DNA of 64,000 nucleotides from CAZRVH01 sp964603635 (GTDB lineage Bacteria > Patescibacteriota > Gracilibacteria > Peribacterales > Peribacteraceae), in the NCBI GenBank assembly GCA_964603635.1, contig CAZRVH010000004.1, positions 1 through 64,000 on the forward strand, given 5' to 3'. The translations under genes and the position numbers were made by a program. Under the pieces are notes generated by a model. It searched no databases. It was not told the origin of the DNA and was given only the letters and a program-made list of their open reading frames with translations. Shown in pieces: positions 48,071-55,418 of the stretch. Within the stretch, counting starts at the first letter, position 1, and each line of letters begins with the position of its first letter.

Positions 48071-48538
48071 ATGCAGAGAGTGATCTTAGTAACCGTTGGC
48101 GCGCTGAAAGAGGAATGGGCCAAACTCGCCGCGGCCCAGTATGAGCGCCGCATCCGCCCGTCCGTTTCGTTCGACGTCGTGGAGTTGCCCGCCAGCAAGG
48201 AGCGCGACGATCGCAAGCAGAGAAAAGACGAATCGAGGAGGCTCCTCGAACATGCGCAGAAGTATCGCGGCGCCCTGTTGGTGTTGGATGAGAGTGGTAA
48301 ACAGAGGACATCGGTTCAATTTTCGCATGACCTGGAAGACATGAAAGACGCTGGAACCAATCTCATCGTTATCCTCGGCGGCGCCTACGGGCTCGACGAT
48401 TCCGTGCTGGAGGCCGCGGACAGAATCCTCTCGCTCAGCGACATGACGCTGCCGCACGAACTGTGCCGCATCGTATTTATGGAACAGCTCTACCGCGCGT
48501 GCGAGATTACGAAGGGGAGCGGATATCATCACATATAA
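48071..48538 (+). CDS. rlmH: 23S rRNA (pseudouridine1915-N3)-methyltransferase
   Basis: This 155-aa SPOUT enzyme methylates the pseudouridine in helix 69. Motifs: ILVTVGALKEEWAKLAAAQY-like N-terminus, LLVLDESGKQRTSVQFSHDL, VILGGAYGLDDSVLEAADRI, LSLSDMTLPHELCRIVFMEQ and the end YRACEITKGSGYHH. Length is the family norm. Directly after rlmD. Confidence 0.95.
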   Translation: MQRVILVTVGALKEEWAKLAAAQYERRIRPSVSFDVVELPASKERDDRKQRKDESRRLLEHAQKYRGALLVLDESGKQRTSVQFSHDLEDMKDAGTNLIVILGGAYGLDDSVLEAADRILSLSDMTLPHELCRIVFMEQLYRACEITKGSGYHHI

Positions 48539-48571
48539 GGTCTTCAAACCTCTTTTTGGACGATAAATGGC

Positions 48572-48599
48572 TTGAATATGCCTCTTAATTGGCTATACT
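48572..48599 (+). promoter_or_regulatory. Promoter upstream of tRNA-Glu locus
   Basis: TTGAAT (48572-48577), a 16-nt spacer and TATACT (48594-48599). The first tRNA-5'-end copy begins about 40 nt downstream, and the intact tRNA about 120 nt downstream. Confidence 0.65.
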
Positions 48600-48635
48600 C
48601 CGCGCACGTTCGGGTTCAGGGTCTGAAGCCGAAAT

Positions 48636-48730
48636 GTACGGCCTCATCGCCCTTCGACAGGCTCAGGGTGACAGAGGCCTGATCGAAGCTCATTGATCTG
48701 TCGCTCACTTTCACACGTACGGCCTCATCG
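48636..48730. repeat. R1 element flanked by 14-bp direct repeats of the tRNA-Glu 5' end
   Basis: GTACGGCCTCATCG occurs at 48636-48649 and again at 48717-48730, where it is the 5' end of tRNA-Glu. The 67 nt between contain R1 (CCCTTCGACAGGCTCAGGGT GACA) and a GATCGAAGCTCATTGATC hairpin. The arrangement looks like an insertion with a target-type duplication, or a partial tRNA duplication. Confidence 0.75.
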
Positions 48731-48795
48731 TCTAACGGTTAGGACACGGGATTCTCATTCCCGTAATCGGGGTTCGATTCCCCGTGAGGCTGCCA
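48721..48795 (+). tRNA. tRNA-Glu (anticodon CTC), CCA encoded
   Basis: This 75-nt cloverleaf has acceptor GGCCTCA/TGAGGCT, a D-arm with GTCTAACGGTTAGGAC, and anticodon stem CGGGA/TCCCG with loop TTCTCAT (anticodon CTC, codon GAG). The T-arm is CGGGG-TTCGATT-CCCCG, with discriminator G and encoded CCA. The last 21 nt are repeated at 49367-49387. Confidence 0.95.
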
Positions 48796-48830
48796 CTATA
48801 CAAAAAATAAATAAGGTTCATAATATATTC

Positions 48831-49232
48831 ATGCCGCCAGTTGTCTATATTAAGATCGAGAATTGGGATAAGGATAATTTCCCCAATATTGGTGAAAAAG
48901 TAATAGCAGCTCTGGATAAAATCGGAGTAGATAAGGCAAATATTTTATTGGTAGGCATCGATGGAAATCGAGAGGCAATCGAATGTGTTTTAGTAAATGG
49001 AATTGCCACTGGAAGGACACATACGTTTGCAGGGCATATTGAAGAACTTGGTGAAAGATCTTTCTTAGATCCGTTAAGCTATGCAGAAGATTATGATTCT
49101 TCTGCAATTCTTGTATATCAGGCGGATCTTCTTAAAGAAGCTGATGAGTCGCATAAGTATGTAGCTGCAGAAGGAAAAAACTTTCGAGACGCTCTCATCG
49201 CGATTATTCAAATCGAAAAATCAAAGGAGTGA
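48831..49232 (+). CDS. Hypothetical protein of the first tRNA-linked cassette
   Basis: This 133-aa soluble protein starts MPPVVYIKIENWDKDNFPNI with an alpha/beta pattern and an acidic C-terminal half (YAEDYDSSAILVYQADLLKE). No family was recognised. It is strikingly AT-rich against its neighbours (many AAA/ATT/GAT codons) and sits between tRNA-Glu and a 21-bp copy of the tRNA 3' end, the signature of an integrated element. CATAAT lies 6 nt before the ATG, so it keeps the local leaderless promoter form. Confidence 0.65.
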   Translation: MPPVVYIKIENWDKDNFPNIGEKVIAALDKIGVDKANILLVGIDGNREAIECVLVNGIATGRTHTFAGHIEELGERSFLDPLSYAEDYDSSAILVYQADLLKEADESHKYVAAEGKNFRDALIAIIQIEKSKE

Positions 49233-49265
49233 CTTATATTATAAGTTCGAATCATCTCTACTAGC

Positions 49266-49387
49266 GGCTGCCATCCGTCTTCGTCTCGCAAGGCTCGCCT
49301 ACGCCGCGATTGGCAGTTTAAGGTACCAGGGTTCTGGTCTCGGCGAAGCTAGCAAGCGAAGCCGGACGATTCCCCGTGAGGCTGCCA
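49266..49387. repeat. Cassette boundary: R4 REP string plus 21-bp tRNA-Glu 3'-end copy
   Basis: GGCTGCCATCCGTCTTCGTC TCG at 49266-49288 is repeated exactly at 50329-50351. CGATTCCCCGTGAGGCTGCC A at 49367-49387 is identical to 48775-48795 of tRNA-Glu. Between them lies CTCGGCGAAGCTAGCAAGCG AAGCCGGAC, an R4 palindrome. Confidence 0.85.
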
Positions 49388-49409
49388 GCCTGCATCAAAA
49401 TTTACATGC

Positions 49410-49415
49410 TATAGT
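49410..49415 (+). promoter_or_regulatory. -10 box of leaderless cassette gene 49422
   Basis: TATAGT is followed by TTCCTC and the ATG at 49422 (6 nt). Confidence 0.65.
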
Positions 49416-49421
49416 TTCCTC

Positions 49422-50276
49422 ATGAAGAGATTTTTTACTTTGTTGATAACCTGCGTTCTGGTGGCATGTACGAATCCTGCAACTATCCGTAGTCTTTCAA
49501 ATTCGACAGGTAAGCATTATCAAGAGATGCAATTGGGCAGGCTCGCTGAATTCGAAGGCTCCTATCATGGTGTAGATGAGGCAATGAAGGGCAATGATTT
49601 GCTTTCGAAACATGGTCAAAAGGTGCCGATGAAAAACATACAAGGTGAGAGCTTCGCAGCAATTTTGTCCGCTCTTCCCGCTCTCTGTAAAAAATATCCT
49701 TACGGTCATTTGTGTTTTTTGTTCAAAGAAGGAAGTGATGAATATATTGCGGTTCCAACTCAGGCACCCAAAGAAGGAGCTATGTCCAAAGCACAATGGA
49801 CCCTCTTTAAAAATGAACAGGCAATTTTCAGTGCTCCCATGAATTACTCGACTGAAGGTCCGATTGTCTCGTTCACAGTCCTTGAAGGCCATCCCGCGGT
49901 GACTTTTCAACGCGATCTGCGGCAGGGTGTTCTCGACGACAATGGTCCAAAGCCCGGAGAAGTGACGCAGGATACCTACTACCAAGGCAAGATGTTGAAT
50001 GAGACATACGATCTTGAGGCAAGTCATGGACTGTTTGTTTTCAAGGGGATGATTGGCTTTGTGGGAAAGCGGGAAGGCAAGGAGTTCCTCTTCTTCAACG
50101 GCAAAGCAGTCACAAAGCCTTTCGATGCCATTCGTACTGAATCGTGCTGTGCTGTGCCGCACTTTCCCGTAGAAGTGCATGACAACGGGGCGGTGGTCTT
50201 GGTGGGGGAGAGGGGCGACAATGCGTATCTCACGGAAGTGGATTTGAATGAATATTCGCAGAATGCCGGAGAATGA
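49422..50276 (+). CDS. Hypothetical lipoprotein of the second tRNA-linked cassette
   Basis: This 284-aa protein has lipobox LVAC (MKRFFTLLITCVLVAC, Cys16). The mature domain is beta-rich with repeated short strands and a WD-like look (YIAVPTQAPKEG, VSFTVLEGHPAVTFQRDLRQ, GLFVFKGMIGFVGKREGKEF, AVVLVGERGDNAYLTEVDLN). Two cysteine pairs occur (LCKKYPYGHLC; ESCCAV). No family was recognised. Bounded by tRNA-3'-end copies at 49367 and 50323 and AT-richer than the core genes, so probably acquired. Confidence 0.65.
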   Translation: MKRFFTLLITCVLVACTNPATIRSLSNSTGKHYQEMQLGRLAEFEGSYHGVDEAMKGNDLLSKHGQKVPMKNIQGESFAAILSALPALCKKYPYGHLCFLFKEGSDEYIAVPTQAPKEGAMSKAQWTLFKNEQAIFSAPMNYSTEGPIVSFTVLEGHPAVTFQRDLRQGVLDDNGPKPGEVTQDTYYQGKMLNETYDLEASHGLFVFKGMIGFVGKREGKEFLFFNGKAVTKPFDAIRTESCCAVPHFPVEVHDNGAVVLVGERGDNAYLTEVDLNEYSQNAGE

Positions 50277-50322
50277 AAAAACATTCGGTCAGCGCCTCTA
50301 GCAATGATTTTGTTATCGTGAG

Positions 50323-50386
50323 CCGTGAGGCTGCCATCCGTCTTCGTCTCGGCGTTTTGCGCCGGACTTCGCCGTGACCGGCATTG
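50323..50386. repeat. Second cassette boundary (tRNA-end copy + R4)
   Basis: CCGTGAGGCTGCCA (50323-50336) equals the last 14 nt of tRNA-Glu and continues into the 23-bp string shared with 49266-49288. It is followed by GGCGTTTTGCGCC and CCGGACTTCGCCGTGACCGG palindromes. The gap 50277-50432 has no gene. Confidence 0.8.
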
Positions 50387-50432
50387 TCGTATGAATGGCC
50401 GCTCATCTCTTTTTTGAGATGTACGCTGCGTG

Positions 50433-51197
50433 TCACATTTTCTGCCACAACTCCGTAAAGACGCCCGTCATGTTCTTGCACAAGATGGCATCGTGTATTT
50501 CCACGAGGTAGTGCGGTCGTGTTTTGGTGACGATCATGACAAGGTACTCGCCGCACACCCACATAGACGCACTGAAAGGGTTTTCGTGCTTCCAGAATTT
50601 CATCTCCCGATGCCCTATCTTTTTCCGCTGCATTCTCTCTTCGGCTGTCGATTCATTTGTCAGGAGCTTGAGAGACAGCTTCTTCGCATATGGCTGCTTC
50701 CAGCTCCATGTAATCCATTCTTCGTATGATTCTACGAAGGTGTGATCCTGGAAGCCCCGCCACACGCCGTCGCCGCGCTCCATGATGCTCCGATCCCACT
50801 TTTCCGTTTCGCCGTATAAGTACTTTTCTATCTCGTCTTCATCTATGAAGACGATCCGGGGGACGGAGTATCTGCTGCTTTTGGAAAGGGAATTCAACTC
50901 GGTAATCGCTTTGTTGATCGCATGCTCCCGCTTGCGAAGCTGCTGCTTGTCCCTCTCCACAAGCAGATATAAGTCCTCCGGTGGCCGCGCAAGCAAATAG
51001 GTTTTCTTTGCGGTGATGTCCTCGCGGATCACGCGTTTCCTTATCAGTTCCTTCACGACGCTGTAGACCGTCGTTCGGTTGATATCCGTCATTGCCGCCA
51101 CATCCGAAGCGGAGATTTTTCCGCTCTGGAGTATGGCTATGTAGATGTCGATCTCCTTTCGAGAGAAGCCCAGGCCTTCGAGCAATTCGTAAATCAT
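50433..51197 (-). CDS. TrmB-family transcriptional regulator
   Basis: This 254-aa protein has an N-terminal TrmB winged helix (MIYELLEGLGFSRKEIDIYI, ILQSGKISASDVAAMTDINR, TTVYSVVKELIRKRVI). A coiled linker follows (KQQLRKREHAINKAITELNS), then a C-terminal effector-type domain with WRGFQDHTFVESYEEWITWS. TrmB proteins usually sense a sugar or metabolite. It is divergent from the amino-acid ABC transporter operon at 51377, the obvious regulatory target. TACGAT lies 6 nt before the ATG, fixing the start at 51197. Confidence 0.8.
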   Translation of the reverse strand: MIYELLEGLGFSRKEIDIYIAILQSGKISASDVAAMTDINRTTVYSVVKELIRKRVIREDITAKKTYLLARPPEDLYLLVERDKQQLRKREHAINKAITELNSLSKSSRYSVPRIVFIDEDEIEKYLYGETEKWDRSIMERGDGVWRGFQDHTFVESYEEWITWSWKQPYAKKLSLKLLTNESTAEERMQRKKIGHREMKFWKHENPFSASMWVCGEYLVMIVTKTRPHYLVEIHDAILCKNMTGVFTELWQKM

Positions 51198-51203
51198 GGT
51201 TAC

Positions 51204-51209
51204 ATCGTA
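51204..51209 (-). promoter_or_regulatory. -10 box of leaderless trmB-like gene
   Basis: Minus-strand TACGAT is followed by GTAACC and the ATG at 51197 (6 nt). Confidence 0.6.
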
Positions 51210-51264
51210 GCATCTAGCATCGTAATTCGCTAATTTTTGTTGAAACTCCGTCAACTTTAAATAT

Positions 51265-51280
51265 TGGCTAATATAAGCCA
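51265..51280. promoter_or_regulatory. Candidate operator in the divergent promoter region
   Basis: TGGCT-AATATA-AGCCA is a perfect 5-bp palindrome with AT-rich centre, placed between the regulator and the transporter operon. TTGACT motifs follow at 51304 and 51318, with TATAAC at 51339-51344. Binding by the TrmB-type protein is inferred from position. Confidence 0.45.
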
Positions 51281-51376
51281 TTATTTTATGTATTTAGTTA
51301 ACTTTGACTTAGATATTTTGACTATTATGGCATGTTTCTATAACTTCACTGCAAATTCAATGCTTCGTCCAATCCT

Positions 51377-52237
51377 ATGAACACCCCGCGCTCTCACGCA
51401 GTAACGGCAAGCATCGCCCTTGTCGCTCTTGCGTTTTCGGCGGTCTCCTATCTGCAGCCATCGTCGCGGCAGGCAAGTCTTGTAGGGGGCGACTCACTGA
51501 CGAAGATCCAAAAAACAGGCCGAATCGACGTCTGTTATGCGGTATGGCCACCCGCCGAAATGAAAGATCCCAGTACCGGCAGGGTAACGGGGCACGACGT
51601 GGAAGCCATCGAGTACATTGCCGCCCAGATCGGCGCGAAGGTCGTGTACCATGAGCAGACGTTTGCAACAAAGGCGAGTGCCGTGCAATCGGGAACGTGT
51701 GATGTGGCAATCGAGTTCTTCGTGAAGATCGGCAGATCAGCCGCTGTCGCATTTACCAATCCACTCTACTATGTGGGCAACAGCGCCCTGGTTCGCAGAG
51801 GTGACGAAGCGCGCTTCAAGACAGTGCGGGATATCGATCGGCCCGGCGTGAGAGTGGCCGTTGCAACCGGCGAATCGGGTCATATCTACGCCAAAGAGCA
51901 CTTCAAACATGCGACGATCATTTCGATAGACGTGGAGGCAGCCGATCTGAGCCGCTTCCTCTTGGAAGTCACGTCCGGACGCGCCGATGTCGGCCTGGCG
52001 GATGCCAGCACCATTCGGCTCTTTGCCGCCGCCCATCCAGACACGGTCGATCTCTTCGCCAATACGCCTTTCGATCTCAATCCCGTGGGTTTCGCGGTGC
52101 GCCATGGTGACACGGAACTCCTGACTTTCCTCAATAACTCCCTTCTTTACATGCAAACGAGTGGGGTGTACGACGAACTGCTGAAGAAATACGAAGCGCA
52201 ATGGCTGCGCGAAGATAAGCGCTATATCGCTCGTTAA
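51377..52237 (+). CDS. Amino-acid ABC transporter substrate-binding protein
   Basis: This 286-aa extracytoplasmic receptor of the SBP_bac_3 family has a signal or anchor helix (ASIALVALAFSAVSYL). The domain reads SLTKIQKTGRIDVCYAVWPP, TGHDVEAIEYIAAQIGAKVV, VQSGTCDVAIEFFVKIGRSA, VAVATGESGHIYAKEHF and RADVGLADASTIRLFAAAHP. No lipobox is seen. First gene of a three-gene importer operon with permease and ATPase; specificity (polar or charged amino acid) unresolved. Confidence 0.88.
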   Translation: MNTPRSHAVTASIALVALAFSAVSYLQPSSRQASLVGGDSLTKIQKTGRIDVCYAVWPPAEMKDPSTGRVTGHDVEAIEYIAAQIGAKVVYHEQTFATKASAVQSGTCDVAIEFFVKIGRSAAVAFTNPLYYVGNSALVRRGDEARFKTVRDIDRPGVRVAVATGESGHIYAKEHFKHATIISIDVEAADLSRFLLEVTSGRADVGLADASTIRLFAAAHPDTVDLFANTPFDLNPVGFAVRHGDTELLTFLNNSLLYMQTSGVYDELLKKYEAQWLREDKRYIAR

Positions 52238-52252
52238 TACACCTATCCCGCA

Positions 52253-52945
52253 ATGTACGACTGGCAATGGCGCATCATCTGGCTGAATGCGGATGTCTTC
52301 CTGAAAGGCATCGCCATCACGGTATCGCTGACCGTCCTCTGCGTGTTTTTCGGGACTGCGCTTGGCGTATTGCTCGCATGTTGCAGGAGGTCAAAGATAG
52401 AGGTATTAAGCATGTTGAGCCGAATTTTTATCGAGCTATTTCGCGCCCTTCCCATCCTCGTTGTTCTCATCTGGATTTACTACGTTCTTCCCACGCTCTT
52501 CGGCCCGAGGCTTTCTCCTTTTGCCGCTGCGGTTCTCGCGCTCTCCCTCAATCTCGCCGCTTTCGCCGCCGAGACCGTTCGCGCAGGAATCGAGTCCGTA
52601 GCCCACTCGCAACTCGAATCGGGATTGGCACTCGGCATGACGGAAAGCCAGGCAATGCGCCGCATCGTTCTGCCGCAGGCGGTTCGCACGATGATCCCGA
52701 ATCTTCTGGGCCTGTACATTACCGAGATCAAAAATTCCTCCTTGGCCTCCATCATTGCGGTCGGGGAAGTGCTGCATCAGGCAAACCTTCTCATCAGCGA
52801 TATCTATCGACCGTTAGAGATTTATACGACAGTCGCCCTTGTCTATCTCCTGATCATTCTCCCTCTCATCGGTCTTCTGCGCTACGCGGAGCAACGATTT
52901 GCCCGTGGCACCTCTACCGCTTTCAACTATGGAACCAGCTATTAG
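52253..52945 (+). CDS. Amino-acid ABC transporter permease (HisM/GlnP type)
   Basis: This 230-aa inner-membrane protein has five helices. The family EAA-type loop reads ESGLALGMTESQAMRRIVLP QAVRTMIPN and couples to the ATPase. N-terminal LKGIAITVSLTVLCVFFGTA and RALPILVVLIWIYYVLP are the usual HisM landmarks. The 3' end overlaps the ATPase start by 17 nt, indicating coupling. Confidence 0.92.
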   Translation: MYDWQWRIIWLNADVFLKGIAITVSLTVLCVFFGTALGVLLACCRRSKIEVLSMLSRIFIELFRALPILVVLIWIYYVLPTLFGPRLSPFAAAVLALSLNLAAFAAETVRAGIESVAHSQLESGLALGMTESQAMRRIVLPQAVRTMIPNLLGLYITEIKNSSLASIIAVGEVLHQANLLISDIYRPLEIYTTVALVYLLIILPLIGLLRYAEQRFARGTSTAFNYGTSY

Positions 52946-53669
52946 CCTTCAGAATGTCCGCAAAAGATTTGGCGAGCATGAGGTACTGAAAGGCATCTCC
53001 TTTGATGTCATGCCAGGAACAATCACGGCTATTATCGGTTCAAGCGGTTCCGGAAAGACAACCCTGCTTCGTGCGCTGAACGGGCTTTGTACTATCGATT
53101 CCGGCACAATCAACATTCAGGGTTTTCTTATCCGTGGTGATGCCAAAGTTGATCTTCGTCGCCTACGCGAGCATGTGGGGATGGTCTTCCAACAATTCAA
53201 TCTCTGGCCCCACAAGACGGTCTTGGAAAACCTTGTGGAAGCCCCTATCATTGTACGAGGAATGACACGGGAAAAAGCGATGGAATCCGCGATTATTCGT
53301 TTGAAGCAAGTAGGATTGGAGGAGAAGTGCGATGCGTATCCCATCTCGCTTTCAGGAGGACAACAACAGAGAGTCGCCATTGCTCGTACGCTCATGATGG
53401 AGCCCCAGGTATTGCTTTTCGATGAGGTCACTTCCGCCCTTGATCCCGAACTTGCGTGGGGAGTCTTGCAGGTTATTCGTACTCTCGCGAAAGAACGCAG
53501 TCAGACGATGGTTATCGTGACACATGAGATGTCCTTTGCGCGTGAGATCGCAGACGAAGTACTATTCCTGGATAACGGGATAGTCCTAGAGAGAGGACAT
53601 CCGTCCGTGCTTTTTGCGTCTCCCACTCAGGAGCGCACCAAGGCTTTCCTCGGTAGATTTTTGGCTTAG
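52929..53669 (+). CDS. Amino-acid ABC transporter ATP-binding protein (GlnQ type)
   Basis: This 246-aa ATPase has Walker A GSSGSGKTT, Q-loop GMVFQQFNLWPHKT, signature LSGGQQQRVAIARTL, Walker B VLLFDEVTSALDP and H-loop VIVTHEMSF. It starts at the ATG at 52929 inside the permease gene. It completes the importer. Together with the TrmB-type regulator this is a self-contained uptake cassette, unusual baggage for a reduced genome and possibly acquired. Confidence 0.94.
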   Translation: MEPAISLQNVRKRFGEHEVLKGISFDVMPGTITAIIGSSGSGKTTLLRALNGLCTIDSGTINIQGFLIRGDAKVDLRRLREHVGMVFQQFNLWPHKTVLENLVEAPIIVRGMTREKAMESAIIRLKQVGLEEKCDAYPISLSGGQQQRVAIARTLMMEPQVLLFDEVTSALDPELAWGVLQVIRTLAKERSQTMVIVTHEMSFAREIADEVLFLDNGIVLERGHPSVLFASPTQERTKAFLGRFLA

Positions 53670-53906
53670 GCCGTTGCGGCAGTTCCGATTTTCAACAATG
53701 GAAACCAATCTTTTCATGCATACGGTCTATCAGAGACGTATGTCCGGTGGGCAAGCCATCAACGGAGTGCATGCTCACGGCTCGAATCGTCGTACCGGCT
53801 GCAGTTATCACGTAGAAATGACGTCGCGCTGCCGATTCTTCCGCTTCGCGCCCTTCGACGGAAGGCCCGGGATACACTCGCGCTCGTTCGACGCGAGTCA
53901 TTTTGT
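53670..53906. other. Gap without a supportable gene
   Basis: About 240 nt between the ATPase gene and the KOW gene. It contains an R1-like string CGCCCTTCGACGGAAGGCCC GGG (53849-53871) and a CGCGCTCGTTCGACGCGAG hairpin (53879-53897). A 74-codon frame from 53699 crosses these repeats and has no promoter or family support, so no gene is called. Confidence 0.5.
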
Positions 53907-53912
53907 TATGAT
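53907..53912 (+). promoter_or_regulatory. -10 box of leaderless KOW gene
   Basis: TATGAT is followed by CGATAT and the ATG at 53919 (6 nt). Confidence 0.65.
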
Positions 53913-53918
53913 CGATAT

Positions 53919-54098
53919 ATGAATCCCGAACTCAAGGACGGAGACAAATGCACCGTCGTCAACGGCAGGCACAAAGGGAAGTCCGGCATCGTGGGGGATA
54001 TCCATATGAGCAAGGCGGGCCATATGACGATCACCGTGACGCAGGCCAACGGCGAACGGTTCAAGACGCTTGCGAAGAGCGTGGAGGTACTTTCGTAA
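53919..54098 (+). CDS. Small KOW-motif protein (59 aa)
   Basis: This 59-aa protein reads MNPELKDGDKCTVVNGRHKG then KSGIVGDIHMSKAGHMTITV, ending RFKTLAKSVEVLS. The KDGDKCTVVNGRHKGKSGIV segment is a typical KOW beta-hairpin, as in L24/NusG/RfaH-type RNA-binding modules, followed by SH3-like strands. A stand-alone KOW domain may bind rRNA or the ribosome; function unknown. It has its own leaderless promoter, and the next gene follows after 24 nt with another. Confidence 0.75.
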   Translation: MNPELKDGDKCTVVNGRHKGKSGIVGDIHMSKAGHMTITVTQANGERFKTLAKSVEVLS

Positions 54099-54110
54099 AA
54101 TCTCTTCTGG

Positions 54111-54116
54111 TATCAT
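54111..54116 (+). promoter_or_regulatory. -10 box of leaderless gene 54123
   Basis: TATCAT is followed by AGCTGC and the ATG at 54123 (6 nt). Confidence 0.65.
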
Positions 54117-54122
54117 AGCTGC

Positions 54123-54392
54123 ATGAATACCACTTTTCAGCGCGTTCTTCATATCGTTGTGGCCGTCGTGCTCGCATTCGTGATCTACGTTCTTCCGGAT
54201 ATGGTGGCGAACCTGGGGGAGACGATGAGTTTCCGCTTGAAAGGTGCGCTCGCCATTTTCTTCTTCCTGGCCAGCATCATGTTGGAGCAGAAAAAGAAGG
54301 CAACCGCTGCTACCTTTTCGCTTACGACGGGCCTCACGTTGACGCTCCTGCTTTTTTTCGGCGGGGCCATCCGCATCGCGGAGCTGGGTTAA
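54123..54392 (+). CDS. Small membrane protein (89 aa)
   Basis: This protein has three hydrophobic segments (about 8-27, 41-55 and 65-83), joined by a short cytosolic EQKKKATAATF loop. No family was recognised. It is a polytopic inner-membrane protein with its own leaderless promoter. Confidence 0.6.
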   Translation: MNTTFQRVLHIVVAVVLAFVIYVLPDMVANLGETMSFRLKGALAIFFFLASIMLEQKKKATAATFSLTTGLTLTLLLFFGGAIRIAELG

Positions 54393-54425
54393 AGAGCCCG
54401 TCCTTGCACTTTATCGAAACGAGCG

Positions 54426-54431
54426 CATGAT
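54426..54431 (+). promoter_or_regulatory. -10 box of leaderless GTG-start gene 54438
   Basis: CATGAT is followed by TGCTTC and GTG at 54438 (6 nt). Confidence 0.5.
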
Positions 54432-54437
54432 TGCTTC

Positions 54438-55415
54438 GTGAAGTTCTATTTGTCAAAGCATATCGTCACGCACGTCGCGTCCATGTTTGTCGGCCTCCTG
54501 GCTTTCTTCGTCCTTCACCAGGTGTGGCCGTATGTCGCGCCATGTCATACGACATACAATCTTCTGAATCCCTCGGTTCGATGCAAGGCCGCGACGCTAA
54601 AGGGGGAGTGGGATTACGAGCCCCTGCGGGATGATTTGTCTGCCAAAAAAGAAGCTCTCAAGGAGACCGGGAAGATTACGCACCTTTCGGTATATTTCCG
54701 CGATCTCGACCGCGGGCCTCGCTTCGGAATCGGGGAGTATGACAAATTTCAGCCCGCGAGCCTGACGAAACTTCCCATCATGATCGCGTTCCTGCACCTT
54801 GCGGACCTGGATCCATCCGTGTTGGACAAAACTCTCTCGTTCACTGGGTTCCTCGATACCAATATGAACGTGGAAACGCCGGATCAGACCATCAAGCCCG
54901 ATACCCCGTACTCCGTGCGGGAATTGCTTCGCAAGATGATCGTCTATTCGGACAATTATTCCTATCTGTTGCTCGTCAAAGAATTGAACTCGATGCCGAG
55001 TGATTTGAGGTATTACACGTTTCACGACCTCGATATCCTGAACATGATGCTTGCGCCCAGGGCGGATTACGTTTCGATTTCGTCGTATGCGACCCTGTTC
55101 GCGGTGCTGCACAACACGGGATATTTATCCAAGGACATGTCCCAATATGCCCTGTCCCTGCTGTCTCAGACCACGTTCCGCGACGGGATCGTCGCTGGAG
55201 TGCCGCCCGATACCGTCGTCGCCCATAAATTCGGACGCAAGCTCCAGGAGGGCGAGGACAGCCAACTGCATGACTGCGGCATCGTCTACCATCCCAAGAT
55301 GAGATATGTCCTTTGCATCATGACAAGCGGCACCGAATATGCCGCGGAAAAGGAGGCCATAGCCGGCATGTCTCGCATCGTGTACGACGCGATATCCGAT
55401 CTCGCGATGCAGTGA
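54438..55415 (+). CDS. Class A beta-lactamase-fold serine hydrolase, membrane-anchored
   Basis: This 325-aa protein has an N-terminal anchor helix (about 10-30). The serine hydrolase fold carries the three penicilloyl-serine motifs: S108-LT-K111 (FQPASLTKLPIM), S171-D-N173 (VYSDNYSYLL) and HKFG in VVAHKFGRK, in place of KTG. This fits a PBP/beta-lactamase relative acting on peptidoglycan. The class A Glu166 loop is not obvious, so true beta-lactamase activity is doubtful. The start is GTG, set by the -10 box 6 nt before it. Confidence 0.82.
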   Translation: MKFYLSKHIVTHVASMFVGLLAFFVLHQVWPYVAPCHTTYNLLNPSVRCKAATLKGEWDYEPLRDDLSAKKEALKETGKITHLSVYFRDLDRGPRFGIGEYDKFQPASLTKLPIMIAFLHLADLDPSVLDKTLSFTGFLDTNMNVETPDQTIKPDTPYSVRELLRKMIVYSDNYSYLLLVKELNSMPSDLRYYTFHDLDILNMMLAPRADYVSISSYATLFAVLHNTGYLSKDMSQYALSLLSQTTFRDGIVAGVPPDTVVAHKFGRKLQEGEDSQLHDCGIVYHPKMRYVLCIMTSGTEYAAEKEAIAGMSRIVYDAISDLAMQ

Positions 55416-55418
55416 GAT

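Noticed and set aside
53699..53922. 74-codon frame between the ABC ATPase and KOW genes
   Set aside because: Crosses REP-like repeats, no -10 box at start, and its MSGGQ string is too short to indicate an ABC relic.
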